NCBI RefSeq assembly: GCF_026262505.1
Contig: NC_067203.1
Location: forward strand, 10,912,001-10,976,000
DNA: 64,000 nt
From: Trichomonas vaginalis G3
Lineage: Eukaryota > Parabasalia > Trichomonadida > Trichomonadidae
Direction of reading: 5' to 3'
The notes under the pieces were generated by a model. The model did not search any database, had not been told where the DNA came from, and saw only the letters and a program-made list of their open reading frames with translations. Shown here piece after piece: positions 48,287 through 57,538 of this stretch. Numbering within the stretch: position 1 is the stretch's first letter; each line of letters begins with the position of its first letter. Position numbers and translations under genes: made by a program.

Positions 48287-48937
48287 ATGAGAAGCAAATC
48301 CATCTTAGCTGGTGCCGTTAATGTTCCAATTGAACCAACATCAAATGTTGACTCACGAACGACAAACAATATTGTCATAAAGAACTATAGTTCAGAGTGT
48401 TTGAAAGAAAAAGAACCAGATCTTAAGTCGGGAGGGCTCAAAGAGCCCATCTTGGCGCATGGCGCCGTGAATTTAAACACAGCTTCAAGTGCAAACGCTA
48501 CATCAGATGTTAAGTTAGAGTATCCACCACTGGACCAAATTCTTTCAAGAGAAGCCAACGACAACCCTTACATAAATGTTCAAACAAATCCTTCAGATAA
48601 CGTAGACCATTACCTTCTTCAGTTATACCAAACAATTTTACTCAAAGACGATAAGAAGCTTTTGATAAATCTTATAAGTAAGAACCAAATAATTCTAACA
48701 AAGGAGGACCTTGAAAATGTTATATCACGAATAACAGGGAAACAATGTGTCATTGACTATCTCGACCCTGAAATCGAATGCTGTGGTCAAACGCCACCAT
48801 TCATGAAAATAGGTAACATCCGCATCATTGAAACACCAGGAACTACAGGAGTTGAGTTTAAGTATAAATATTCGAATGAATATACAAAACTTTCAACAGA
48901 ATATAAACTTTGTTTGAAATATGTTTTAGTAAATTAA
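48287..48937 (+). CDS. Maverick CCG-motif protein, homologue of the 4,040 gene
   Basis: 216 residues. A disordered N-terminal half, a helical region (LLQLYQTILLKDDKKLLINL) and the signature DPEIECCG match the Maverick A protein (EPDISCCG). A pair of mini-hairpins is inserted in frame in the disordered part, coding GGLKEPILAHGAV. Function is unknown. Confidence 0.65.
   Translation: MRSKSILAGAVNVPIEPTSNVDSRTTNNIVIKNYSSECLKEKEPDLKSGGLKEPILAHGAVNLNTASSANATSDVKLEYPPLDQILSREANDNPYINVQTNPSDNVDHYLLQLYQTILLKDDKKLLINLISKNQIILTKEDLENVISRITGKQCVIDYLDPEIECCGQTPPFMKIGNIRIIETPGTTGVEFKYKYSNEYTKLSTEYKLCLKYVLVN
48434..48466. repeat. Mini-hairpin pair inside a Maverick gene
   Basis: GGGCTC-AAA-GAGCCC (48,434-48,448) and GGCGC-ATG-GCGCC (48,454-48,466), both perfect with three-base loops, are separated by five bases. 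Confidence 0.9.
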
Positions 48938-49169
48938 AGCAATTTGTAATATCTATCCAAAACTTCTTCAACAGTATCGAACTCATCTTCATAATGCAAA
49001 CCTAATCTTATTGACTTGGTGCAGTTTTCACTAACACAATATAGCGCTTTGCGCTCGGCGCCTTTGACGCCTTTTTCTGTTCTCTTGACTGACATAACTA
49101 ATTCATTGTTTCATCAAACAGCAACAACCAAAGTTCATGACCTAATACATAACATTCATACTTTATATT
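48938..49169. other. Intergenic of Maverick B with a hairpin pair
   Basis: No gene is supported. It holds the mini-hairpin pair at 49,043-49,071. Confidence 0.5.
49043..49071. repeat. Mini-hairpin pair in spacer
   Basis: AGCGC-TTT-GCGCT (49,043-49,055) is perfect. GGCGCC-TTT-GACGCC (49,057-49,071) has one mismatch. Confidence 0.88.
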
Positions 49170-49938
49170 TTAGCTCTGAGTTCTCTTGTAAGCTGTTGCA
49201 TTTATATTTTCTAAAAAGTCAACTTCAACAGTCATTCGCACTGGTGCCTTCAGTTCTACAGGCTCGCCTTGAAAGTCAACAAGTCTGAATTGCATGTCTT
49301 TCAAATTATGAGGACTAATGCGAACCCATTTACCTAAATGAGTTACTATGACAGGAACGTTTGGAATGAACATTGAATTGACTGCATAACAGAAGGATTT
49401 ATATTCTACTGAACCTTTACTATTAACTCCTGAAATACCTGTGACATTAGCTATTTTTGACTCAATGTACAAACAATTACCATAACATACGTATGGAACA
49501 GATTTCATCTCAATCGTTTTGTCAACACTTTTCAAAGGAAATGTCATATGGTATGCTCCCAAAAGAAGTTGTACTCTATGACTCATTCTTGGTATCTTAA
49601 ACTCCTTCGCATAACTGAACTTCAAAACTCCTGCAATAAGTTTAACATTCATTAAGTTTTCTTCGTTATCCTTGTTTATTGTAGTATTTATGAGAGCATT
49701 TAACACTCCAGCTAATGTTTCCATCTTATATTCTACATTATTGTGAAATCTTATTTCGTGCTTCTTTCCATCTATTTCAATCTCCATGAAATCTGTTTCA
49801 TCTGTATATAACGAATGAAGCGATAGTATTGAAGTCAACCATTCTGAATGCAAGCGCCTCATTCTGTAGACCTAAGTTTGTTTGTAGCTTTACTGTCCCG
49901 TATTCGTTTGGGTCTGTACTTTGCAAATAGAACAACAT
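49170..49938 (-). pseudogene. Beta-rich Maverick protein, candidate penton or minor capsid protein
   Basis: The main frame codes about 230 residues of beta-rich sequence (KKHEIRFHNNVEYKMETLAG, KIPRMSHRVQLLLGAYHMTFP, GKWVRISPHNLKDMQFRLVDF). The end resembles single-jelly-roll minor capsid proteins of Polintons, where a final strand reads LRxxDxxGxPV. It looks broken, with about one break near its N-terminal part. Identity is inferred from pattern and company. Confidence 0.5.
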
Positions 49939-49955
49939 TTTATTCTCATTAAAAT

Positions 49956-51368
49956 ATGAGTATAGCTGCATATGCGTATGAAGCTGACAGAGCTAAACGT
50001 TTATATTTTGGTCAATACTCTCTCACACTTACTGACAAATATATTGTTATCACTGATGGAAATACTGAGAAATACATAACATGGAAGGACTATGAAAAGT
50101 TTGACCCTATTTTAACTCCATGTACTATGCCATTCATTGTAAATGGTGAAGTTGTCATGAAGAACGACACGACAGTATATAAGTCTGTATATGAAGCGTT
50201 AGAATATATGTTGAATTATAATCCCGAAAGATTTGACCCAAGCACTACACCATGTGCAATGCCTTTTATTAAGGACGGTGAAATCGTAAGAGTTCCGGAT
50301 TCAACGGTTTATACTGCTGTTCAAAACAGTTTACAAAACATTTTAGCGAATATCTTTAATTCAGAAACTACAGAAATAAAATTACCATATATAACAGATG
50401 CTAAAGAAATTAAATCAAAAACAACAACATTATTTACGTCACTTAATGATTTAATGACTTATATCATTAATATTCCTGCACCAACTACAGCATTTGATCC
50501 AAACTCGACGGTTTGCAGTGTACCTTTCATAAAGTCGCAAACGGACTCTTTGAGTCCTGAAGGTCTTTCAGACCGAAGCGACCAGGGCGAAGCCCATGAC
50601 AGTTCATTAATTACTTTAAGGGATTCAACAGTTAATGAATCATTAAAGGCTTCATTAATGAAAATCATTGATTTTAACTCATTCATGAATACATATAATT
50701 CATTCATTAATGTTTCATATGCTTCTAAAGAAGGTGAGCCAAAAACTATCGATAAAGCGGTGTATGAAATAAAAGCATCAACGACGAAATTGAATTCGTT
50801 AACTTTTGACGGTGATAGTTTCGTTAATGACATAACATCAGGGAAAACAATTTTAACGAAAGAATATTTAAAATCTCATGTTAGTGAGTTCGTTGAAATT
50901 GAAAAAGAAGGTGGAATTAAGTTCGATCCACTGAATTTCATTTTCAGCTTAGCGAATGCGGGTGTTAGTTTCGCTGAATGGACAACTATACAGAGTGAAA
51001 TAAATGCAATATGGACGTTTTTGGGGTCAAAAGCGGGAATGGGTGAGCTTGTAAATGCTGCAAGAACATTAGGTGAAACAGGAAATTTTGTAGATGGTTT
51101 TAAAAGACTTGTTTCAAATGTTTTAACAAACACAAAGAAATTATTTAGATATACCATACATAACGGACGGATTTTCGAACAGGTAGCAACAAACCCTCCG
51201 GTTATGGCTGCGTTGATGATGGTTAGAGATATAAAACCACGTAACGACGGAACGAAGAACATGAACAACAGGATACTGGTCGGGTTATTCAAGACATTAA
51301 AAACGTGTATCCTGAAGTTATTGATTTATTTAGAGGAGTTAATGATTCAATTTCAAAACATTCTATAA
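49956..51368 (+). CDS. Repeat-containing Maverick protein, likely start of a fibre/spike
   Basis: 470 residues starting at an ATG. Three internal repeats open FDPxxTPCxMPFI at about 50, 90 and 185 and continue with GEVVxxxDSTVYxxV. The third repeat contains a mini-hairpin cluster that adds about 20 residues. The later part is helical and polar. It is followed by small and large frames with phage-fibre features, so this stretch (49,956-53,245) is probably the remains of one or two long fibre genes, with a few breaks. Confidence 0.55.
   Translation: MSIAAYAYEADRAKRLYFGQYSLTLTDKYIVITDGNTEKYITWKDYEKFDPILTPCTMPFIVNGEVVMKNDTTVYKSVYEALEYMLNYNPERFDPSTTPCAMPFIKDGEIVRVPDSTVYTAVQNSLQNILANIFNSETTEIKLPYITDAKEIKSKTTTLFTSLNDLMTYIINIPAPTTAFDPNSTVCSVPFIKSQTDSLSPEGLSDRSDQGEAHDSSLITLRDSTVNESLKASLMKIIDFNSFMNTYNSFINVSYASKEGEPKTIDKAVYEIKASTTKLNSLTFDGDSFVNDITSGKTILTKEYLKSHVSEFVEIEKEGGIKFDPLNFIFSLANAGVSFAEWTTIQSEINAIWTFLGSKAGMGELVNAARTLGETGNFVDGFKRLVSNVLTNTKKLFRYTIHNGRIFEQVATNPPVMAALMMVRDIKPRNDGTKNMNNRILVGLFKTLKTCILKLLIYLEELMIQFQNIL
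50543..50595. repeat. Mini-hairpin triplet inside a repeat-coding gene
   Basis: GGACTC-TTT-GAGTCC (50,543-50,557), GGTCT-TTC-AGACC (50,562-50,574) and GGGC-GAA-GCCC (50,585-50,595) are all perfect. The cluster interrupts the third protein repeat of the surrounding gene in frame. Confidence 0.92.
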
Positions 51369-51544
51369 CCCTCGATGAAGAGAATAAATTAACAGATTAT
51401 ATATTCGTCATTATTGCAGAACTAATGAAGAGAATAAATGAAAAAGGAATTGGTGATATCATTAATGTCAGCGATGTAATGATGAAAAGAAATTTTGACT
51501 CATTATTACAAAACCGAAAACAGAATATAGTCTTTATGACGTAA
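51305..51544 (+). CDS. Short frame in the Maverick B fibre region
   Basis: 79 codons of helical, polar sequence (YPEVIDLFRGVNDSISKH onward) lie between the 470-residue protein and the tail-fibre-like protein. Probably part of the same fibre region rather than a gene of its own. Confidence 0.4.
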   Translation: MYPEVIDLFRGVNDSISKHSITLDEENKLTDYIFVIIAELMKRINEKGIGDIINVSDVMMKRNFDSLLQNRKQNIVFMT

Positions 51545-51555
51545 TTACCGAATTA

Positions 51556-53245
51556 ATGAAAAATATTAATGATAATAAGAGTTCTGGCGGAAGAGTTGAA
51601 TTAGAAGTGAATGATGTTAATGAGAAATTAGCCGAAAAAGCAGACAAAAATGAGCTTTTAGCTCTGAGTGATAAAGTCAAGAACCACGTTCATTATATAA
51701 CTTCAGACGAACAGATTATAACGGACTACCATGGATATTTAACACGAAGTGATGAAGTGAAGACAAAAAATGTTAATGAAAGAAGATATAAATACATTCG
51801 TGCTAAAGGTTATGACATAAGCTGTACTGTACAGTATGATGTAGCTAAAGCACCAGAAGCATTTGGTTATACCGGTGAAATTTATGCCTCTACTTTCTCT
51901 GTTAAAGGTGTATTAGTTGAACCAAGATTTACTTTGAGAGTTAAGTCAAAAATAACGTTTGAAGATGCTATTAAAAGTAAAGCTGACAAAGTTGAACTCG
52001 AAGCAATGAACAAAGTTTTGAAATCTCATAAACACAACATCTCCGATATAAATGAACTTCAAACTTCTTTAGACAGTAAAGCCGACAAGAACCATACACA
52101 TAAATCCTTCACTACTGTTAGAGCAGACGACATAATATTGAACTATACCCTTGGTTCAAGTGCACCTTTAGAGAATCCAAGTACAAGCGTAAAAGATACA
52201 CTAAACTCCTTAAATAACAAATGTATGAACATTGAAGGTCATGCCAGAAACTTTGAAGCACATGAACTACCAACAATGTTAGACAGTAAAGCCGACAAGA
52301 ACCATACACATAAATCCTTCACTACTGTTAGAGCAGACGACATAATATTGAACTTTGACCTTGGTTCAAGTGCACCTTTAGAGAATCCAAGTACAAGCGT
52401 AAAAGATACTCTTAACAATTTAGATAAGAGTTGCAGGAATATTGAAGATCATGCCAGAAACTTTGAAGCATATGAACTACCAGCAATGTTAGATAAGAAA
52501 GCAGACAAAACTTATGTGGATGCAGAACTAACAAAGAAATTTTCGAAACCAGATACAATGACATTTACAACAGAAATTATAAATGGTGAACCAGCAACTC
52601 CATTTGAATTTGTTAGAGGTCTTCAACCAGATACTTTTGAATTTTTCTTGGATAATTCTATTGAACTAACATTACATTATAAAAGTGGAACAAATGCAAC
52701 ATTTCATCCGGGAGATACATTCCAAATGGTATTTAATGACATAAGTTCTTTAGAATATGTTTATAGAGTTATGAGCATATATGATTTAATATATCCTATA
52801 GGAGCTGTTTATACGTCTATGAATCCAATAAATCCAAACACTTTATTTGGTGGTAGATGGTATGAAATAGTTGACAGTTTTCCATTCTACACTAATACAC
52901 AGTCAATGAAGATGGGAGGTTCAAAGAAAATAGGTATTGAAAACCTTCCTTCACATATGCATAGGTTCAGTGGAAGAACATCTGTGGAAGGAAACCATTC
53001 ACATTCAATAACAAAAAGAGGTTATATAAATCTTGCAGCGGGTTCGAATAGACAGGGAATGAACAGATATGATATCACAACTGACCCCAAAGATGTTAGC
53101 ACAGTATTTTCTGTGGAACTGCAGGAAATCACACACATGTGTAGCTGGTATTACAGACCCAGCAGGTAATGGAAAAGATTATATGCCTCCTTATATAACA
53201 ATGCACGCTTGGATACGATTGGTTAAACTCTTTATTTTTACATAA
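51556..53245 (+). CDS. Phage tail-fibre/collar-like virion spike protein (Maverick B)
   Basis: The main frame codes about 537 residues. It has helical and charged stalk segments, then two 70-residue repeats (DSKADKNHTHKSFTTVRADD). A C-terminal domain with YPIGAVYTSMNPINPNTLFG, GGSKKIGIENLPSHMH and, just before the end of the region, MPPYITMHAW follows. These are the marks of the tail-collar/short-tail-fibre receptor-binding domain of tailed phages. A host-attachment spike on the Maverick virion is the natural reading. It looks broken near its end, about one break. Confidence 0.75.
52069..52488 (+). repeat. Direct duplication of 210 bp in the fibre gene
   Basis: Two adjacent 210-bp units (break near 52,279) are nearly identical at the base level and code HTHK-type repeats of 70 residues each. 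Confidence 0.9.
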
Positions 53246-54329
53246 ATGAGCTTGAAAGAAGTATTCGAACAACATCCATGGAGGTCTTTTAAGAAATTCA
53301 ATGAAGCTGCAAAGAGTTCGGGATTTACTAACAGAGCTGAAGTGAAAAGGTTCTTTAACAAAAATGTTGTACATCAAACAAAAATAAATCCTTACGACTA
53401 CTTTTTACCAATTTACTCCAACACTCCTGACGCATACCAATTTGACACTCTCATTCAAAGCAGAAAATGTGGTCATAAACCATTCCTCATCTTCATAAAT
53501 GTTAACACTCGTAAAGCATATGCATATCCAATGAGGAATAAAGGAACTCGTGAAGTGTTAAGAGTTTTACAAAAGTTTGTAGCAGAACATAACCCAAGTA
53601 CTTTAACATCAGACCAAGACAGTGCATACCTCAGCAATGAAATCACAGATTTTCTCATTAAGCATAACATAACTCACTACACTACTGAAGACCATAACCA
53701 TAACATACTCGGCATCATAAACCGCTTCATAAGGACTCTCAGAGATTTAAACCAAGAGCGAGACTTTACCGAAGAAACAATGAAACATTTTCTTGAAGTA
53801 TATAATTCCTCAACGCATTCTACAACAGGACATACACCAAATTCAATGACACAACAACAAGAAGAAAAGTATATACAAAGAAACGAAGCCAAACACAAAA
53901 TATCAGAAATTCAACACAATTTACCCTCATTCCTGGTACAAAGTTCGTGTAGTTCTTGACGACAAACCGTTGACAAAGAAACGTTTAAGGTTAAGTCGAA
54001 ATTATTATATCGTAGACTCTACGCAAGGTAATGGATATCTTATAAAAGCTGCCGACGACTCTATTGCGTTTTATCCTCGTCATAAATTAGTCGAAAGTAG
54101 TAATGGCAAACTTGCTGAAACCATTGACGAAGCAAAGCGAGGAGTGGTTATTGAAATACTTGGCTATAACACAAACGATGACACTTATAAAGTAAGATAT
54201 GAAGGAGGCGTTGAAGATGTTATACCATCTAAGAACTTGAGAGAGTCGAAGCCAACACATCTGGGACCATTAGAGCGGGAGTACTGGAAAGACAAAAATA
54301 TGCCAGAAAGAATAAGAAAATTCTTCTAA
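53246..54329 (+). pseudogene. Maverick rve-type integrase with chromo-like C-terminal domain
   Basis: The N-terminal half has the RNase-H-like retroviral-type integrase core (AYQFDTLIQ, LTSDQDSAYLS, NILGIINRFIRTLRD). The C-terminal part includes KRGVVIEILGYNTNDDTYKVRYEG, a chromo/SH3-like fold used for chromatin targeting. This is the standard Maverick integrase layout. It starts directly at the end of the fibre region. It looks broken, with about one break. Confidence 0.85.
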
Positions 54330-54368
54330 ACTTTTTCATTAGATGTAAATCAGACAAAAATATAATTT

Positions 54369-54414
54369 AGGTGAAGAGGTTAGATCTCACCTGTTTTTTC
54401 ACCTCTTTTTCACC
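54369..54414 (+). repeat. BglII-type palindrome element, copy 2
   Basis: The core at 54,378-54,391 reads GGTTAGATCTCACC, one mismatch from the perfect palindrome, with the same forward tail. It forms a 91-bp tandem pair with copy 3. Confidence 0.88.
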
Positions 54415-54459
54415 CCGTGAATTTTCATGAATTTTCACAAAAGACCAAAAATAATGTTT

Positions 54460-54507
54460 AGGTGAAGAGGTGAGATCTCACCTGTTTTTTCACCTCTTTT
54501 TTCACCT
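54460..54507 (+). repeat. BglII-type palindrome element, copy 3
   Basis: Perfect core GGTGAGATCTCACC (54,469-54,482) with forward tail TGTTTTTTCACCTC. Confidence 0.9.
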
Positions 54508-54587
54508 CTTGAATTTTCATGAATTTTCCCGAAATAAAAAATAAAGTTAGTTTTATTTTTTTTATTTTTTTATTTTGTATAAAAGAT

Positions 54588-55169
54588 ATGATTTCAACAA
54601 TCGGCACAACAACAATTCAAACAACAACAGCACCAAACTCGTTAGTCATGAATCCTACGTCAATGTTAGTAGAGATGAAAAACTTCATTCCTTCTTCATA
54701 TACTTTCGAAACAAAAATCCAGAAGATAAAGCAAGAACTTTTAACAAGTAATTTAGACTGTAGTGCGAAAGATGAAGAAAATGAAGAATATCTTTATGAA
54801 ATGCAGGACATTATTGACCATTTACCCAAATTGCCTGAAATCCAACAACAAAAACTCACTATTCCTGAATTCGACGAAATTGAAGTGAAACCAACTGACT
54901 CAGTAGAAATAAAGAAGTTCATACGTAAAGTAAATTATGAATTCCTTGGTTTTCATTGCAACCATAAGGTTATGGACAAAGATTGCGACATGGTATATAA
55001 AAACATTTCTGACATATATAAATCTGAGGAGTTTAAGACTTACGATAACTTTGTTTCATTAGTTGCAAAATGTGTTTGGGAAATAAGAGATAAAGATAGA
55101 AGAGGCAAAGTATGGAACGAACAAATAAGACCCGCTATGTTTGAGATGAGAGAGCAATTGACGCCTTAG
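54588..55169 (+). CDS. Hypothetical Maverick protein (193 residues)
   Basis: The ATG at 54,588 follows a T/A-rich leader. Thr/Asn-rich start, then a helical domain with LYEMQDIIDHLPKLPEIQ and several Cys/His (GFHCNHKVMDKDCD). The region is bracketed by palindrome elements 3 and 4 in opposite orientation. No family recognised. Confidence 0.6.
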   Translation: MISTIGTTTIQTTTAPNSLVMNPTSMLVEMKNFIPSSYTFETKIQKIKQELLTSNLDCSAKDEENEEYLYEMQDIIDHLPKLPEIQQQKLTIPEFDEIEVKPTDSVEIKKFIRKVNYEFLGFHCNHKVMDKDCDMVYKNISDIYKSEEFKTYDNFVSLVAKCVWEIRDKDRRGKVWNEQIRPAMFEMREQLTP

Positions 55170-55192
55170 TTGTTTTAGCTGGTTTTATTTCA

Positions 55193-55453
55193 ATGTATAA
55201 CGCAAAAATGAACCCGCAATGTTCAAAATGTAAGGCAGCAATTAGGAAATATAACTACTCAGTCAAAGAGATAGAAAGAATGAGAAACGACTATGCAGAC
55301 TTAAAGAAAGAAGCAGAAAAGCCAGCAGAAGATAAAATGAACATGTTAGAATTTCTGAACAAAAACTATCCAACAGCAGAAGATTTCCTTCTATCTGACG
55401 TCAAGAAGAAGTATAAAGAAACCTTCGTATTGTTAAAACTTTTGACATACTGA
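55193..55453 (+). CDS. Small Cys-pair coiled-coil protein
   Basis: 86 residues with a CSKC pair near the N-terminus and a helix of coiled-coil type (VKEIERMRNDYADLKKEAEK). It follows the previous gene by 23 bp on the same strand. No family recognised. Confidence 0.5.
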   Translation: MYNAKMNPQCSKCKAAIRKYNYSVKEIERMRNDYADLKKEAEKPAEDKMNMLEFLNKNYPTAEDFLLSDVKKKYKETFVLLKLLTY

Positions 55454-55536
55454 CAGAAGAAATAGAAGCTACGAAATTGTTTAGGATTTCAAATATACAT
55501 CGTACAATTCATGTAAAACGCTTGTGAAAAAACTGG

Positions 55537-55582
55537 GGTGAAAAAAGAGGTGAAAAAACAGGTGAGATCTCACCTCTTCACC
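55537..55582 (-). repeat. BglII-type palindrome element, copy 4 (reverse)
   Basis: Perfect core at 55,561-55,574; the Ts of the tail appear as GGTGAAAAAA to its left, so the element is inverted relative to copies 1-3. Confidence 0.9.
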
Positions 55583-55823
55583 TAAATTATATTTTTGTTC
55601 AAAGCTTCCACGAGAGAAAAGATTCCTCATTCGCTAAGGATTCCAAAAATGAAAAAATCATTGATTTCGGCTGAGAAAAAAACAGCAAAACCCTTCTTCC
55701 ACGGGAACAAAGAAATAAAGAAGAAATAAAGTAAATTTTTTATTTATTCCCGTGGAAGATAGAGCACTTTTATGACACTTTTTATTCACGACAAACAAGA
55801 CAAACAAAGAAAATAAGAAAATA

Positions 55824-55897
55824 CGGCGCTGTCGCGGTTCGAACCACAGACCTTGACCCCTCCATAACACCACCTTAGACCACTGTGCTACGTAGCC
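55824..55897 (-). other. Degenerate tRNA-like sequence
   Basis: On the minus strand an A-box-like TAGCACAGTGG and a perfect B box GGTTCGAACC are spaced as in a 74-base tRNA. However, the acceptor, anticodon and T stems pair poorly and no anticodon can be assigned. It is a tRNA relic, or a polymerase III promoter carried by the element. Confidence 0.5.
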
Positions 55898-55938
55898 TGT
55901 CGACATAAGATTTTATAAATTGCATATTTGACGTAAAT

Positions 55939-56313
55939 TTATTTCCATCTAGCTTCCCACCGCATAAGATATTCATACGTGTTTGTAAGACATTCATTAA
56001 ACTTCTTTTCTATTGCATCTAATCTTGCGTTATTTTTTTCAATAGCTTGTCTGTATTCTTCATCATCTCCAGCAGTGTTTGGGTCTTCACGTTTAAAATA
56101 TTCATTGTTAACCAATTTTTTATCTACAAATTTTATTAGTGTTTGATTCACTTCATTATGATAACGGTCATATTCTTTCAATACGTAAGTGAAGACAAAA
56201 TGCGTCGTACCTTCAATCTTAAAGCTTAAAGAACTTTCAACACAGTTTTGAGGGTCTGTCAGTGCGTCAATGAGATAGTATTCGAAGTCAGTCAATAATC
56301 TTTTTAAAGTCAT
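55939..56313 (-). CDS. Hypothetical Maverick protein (124 residues)
   Basis: ATG-started, helical and acidic/basic mixed (EYRQAIEKNNARLDAIEKKFNECL), ending MRWEARWK. No family recognised. Confidence 0.55.
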   Translation of the reverse strand: MTLKRLLTDFEYYLIDALTDPQNCVESSLSFKIEGTTHFVFTYVLKEYDRYHNEVNQTLIKFVDKKLVNNEYFKREDPNTAGDDEEYRQAIEKNNARLDAIEKKFNECLTNTYEYLMRWEARWK

Positions 56314-56420
56314 TTCATACAGGATAAAATTTAATGTTGTGAAGAAATAGTGTTTATTTCAGAAAAAATAAAGTTAGTTTTATTTTTATTTATTTTTTTA
56401 TCCGGAATATAAAGACAGTA

Positions 56421-57287
56421 ATGACAACAACAGAGAACACAACAACTGCTATCGTTCATGAAGCCATAAATGAAGAATACGAGTGGGTTCAGTTTAACAA
56501 ACAACTCCGTCTCATTCGTTCGGTCAAAGATGACATGTACCAAATGCAAAGTATTTTGACAGCATGTTTTGCTCCAGATACTAAACACGCAGACGACTGG
56601 TTCAAAAACCAAAGCACACAAGAACTTTTGAGTGAAATTTCTCTAGACCGAGAATTCTCGGTCTTGCATAAAACACATGAAAATCGTAAAAATTTGGCTC
56701 CTGGTTTGAGAGGATATTATGTACATAGACTTCTTGTAAATGCTGTTGCAATGTGGGCTTCACCTCGTTACGCATGGCATGTTTACAGACTTCTTGACGA
56801 AATTCATAGACAAGAACGTGAAGAGATGGAAAAGAAACTTCATGCAAAAGATGAAGTCATTGAAGCAAAAGATGAAGTCATTGAAGCAAAAGATGAAGTC
56901 ATTGAAGCAAAAGACAAAAACATACAGAAAAGAATACCACGTTCGGTACCAAAAGGAAAGGAAAAGAACTATAAGTATATGATTTACACTGAAGAGATGG
57001 AAAATGAAGAAGACAGAGATATGGTTATGTTGCATTTAGTCAGAAGAAACAACAAAAGCTTTTACGACCTTGCTAAGATTTACAAATCTGACAGAAATTG
57101 GTTCTATCGCGAAAACTTACCGATTTCAATGACACCAAATGAAGATGTTAAACAGATAGTTCAAGATACGTTACCTCAAACACACTATGATATGAAAGGT
57201 TGTACAATACTTACATTCAAAGAAGACTTACCGCTACTGAAAGAAAAAATAACAGAGTATTTTGACAACTTCAAAGAGGAAGAATGA
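56421..57287 (+). CDS. KilA-N / DUF3627-type DNA-binding protein (Maverick B)
   Basis: 288 residues. The first 130 match the KilA-N fold of poxvirus, mimivirus and phage DNA-binding proteins (ADDWFKNQSTQELLSEIS, APGLRGYYVHRLLVNAVAMWASPRYAWHVYRLL). A coiled-coil hinge with three exact seven-residue repeats KDEVIEA follows. The C-terminal 100 residues resemble DUF3627 (LHLVRRNNKSFYDLAKIYK). Likely a regulatory or genome-binding protein. The same gene end opens this window in Maverick A. Confidence 0.8.
   Translation: MTTTENTTTAIVHEAINEEYEWVQFNKQLRLIRSVKDDMYQMQSILTACFAPDTKHADDWFKNQSTQELLSEISLDREFSVLHKTHENRKNLAPGLRGYYVHRLLVNAVAMWASPRYAWHVYRLLDEIHRQEREEMEKKLHAKDEVIEAKDEVIEAKDEVIEAKDKNIQKRIPRSVPKGKEKNYKYMIYTEEMENEEDRDMVMLHLVRRNNKSFYDLAKIYKSDRNWFYRENLPISMTPNEDVKQIVQDTLPQTHYDMKGCTILTFKEDLPLLKEKITEYFDNFKEEE
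56845..56910 (+). repeat. Three 21-bp tandem repeats in the KilA-N gene
   Basis: GCAAAAGATGAAGTCATTGAA is repeated exactly three times and codes the KDEVIEA hinge; typical of recent slippage. Confidence 0.92.
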
Positions 57288-57318
57288 AGTCACGACAACA
57301 TTAACGAAGAGAGAATGA

Positions 57319-57366
57319 GGTGAAAAAAGAGGTGAAAAAACGGGTGAGATCTCACCTCTTCACCTA
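57319..57366 (-). repeat. BglII-type palindrome element, copy 5 (reverse)
   Basis: Perfect core at 57,343-57,356, inverted orientation; it lies just after the KilA-N stop, between convergent genes. Confidence 0.9.
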
Positions 57367-57510
57367 AACATTATTTTTGTGCTATATTTACACTCATTTA
57401 CGAAGAAGTCATGAATCCTACGTCAATTATGTTCGACACTGTAAGCATTAACAATAACATTAACGAAGCATCATGCTGTTCGCTCTTTCGTACCTGTTGT
57501 CAAAATGTCA

Positions 57511-57538
57511 AGACCTTCAGGTCTCGTCACACAGTGAC
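57511..57538. repeat. Mini-hairpin pair in spacer
   Basis: AGACC-TTCA-GGTCT (57,511-57,524) and GTCAC-ACA-GTGAC (57,526-57,538) are both perfect. The first has a four-base loop. Confidence 0.85.
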
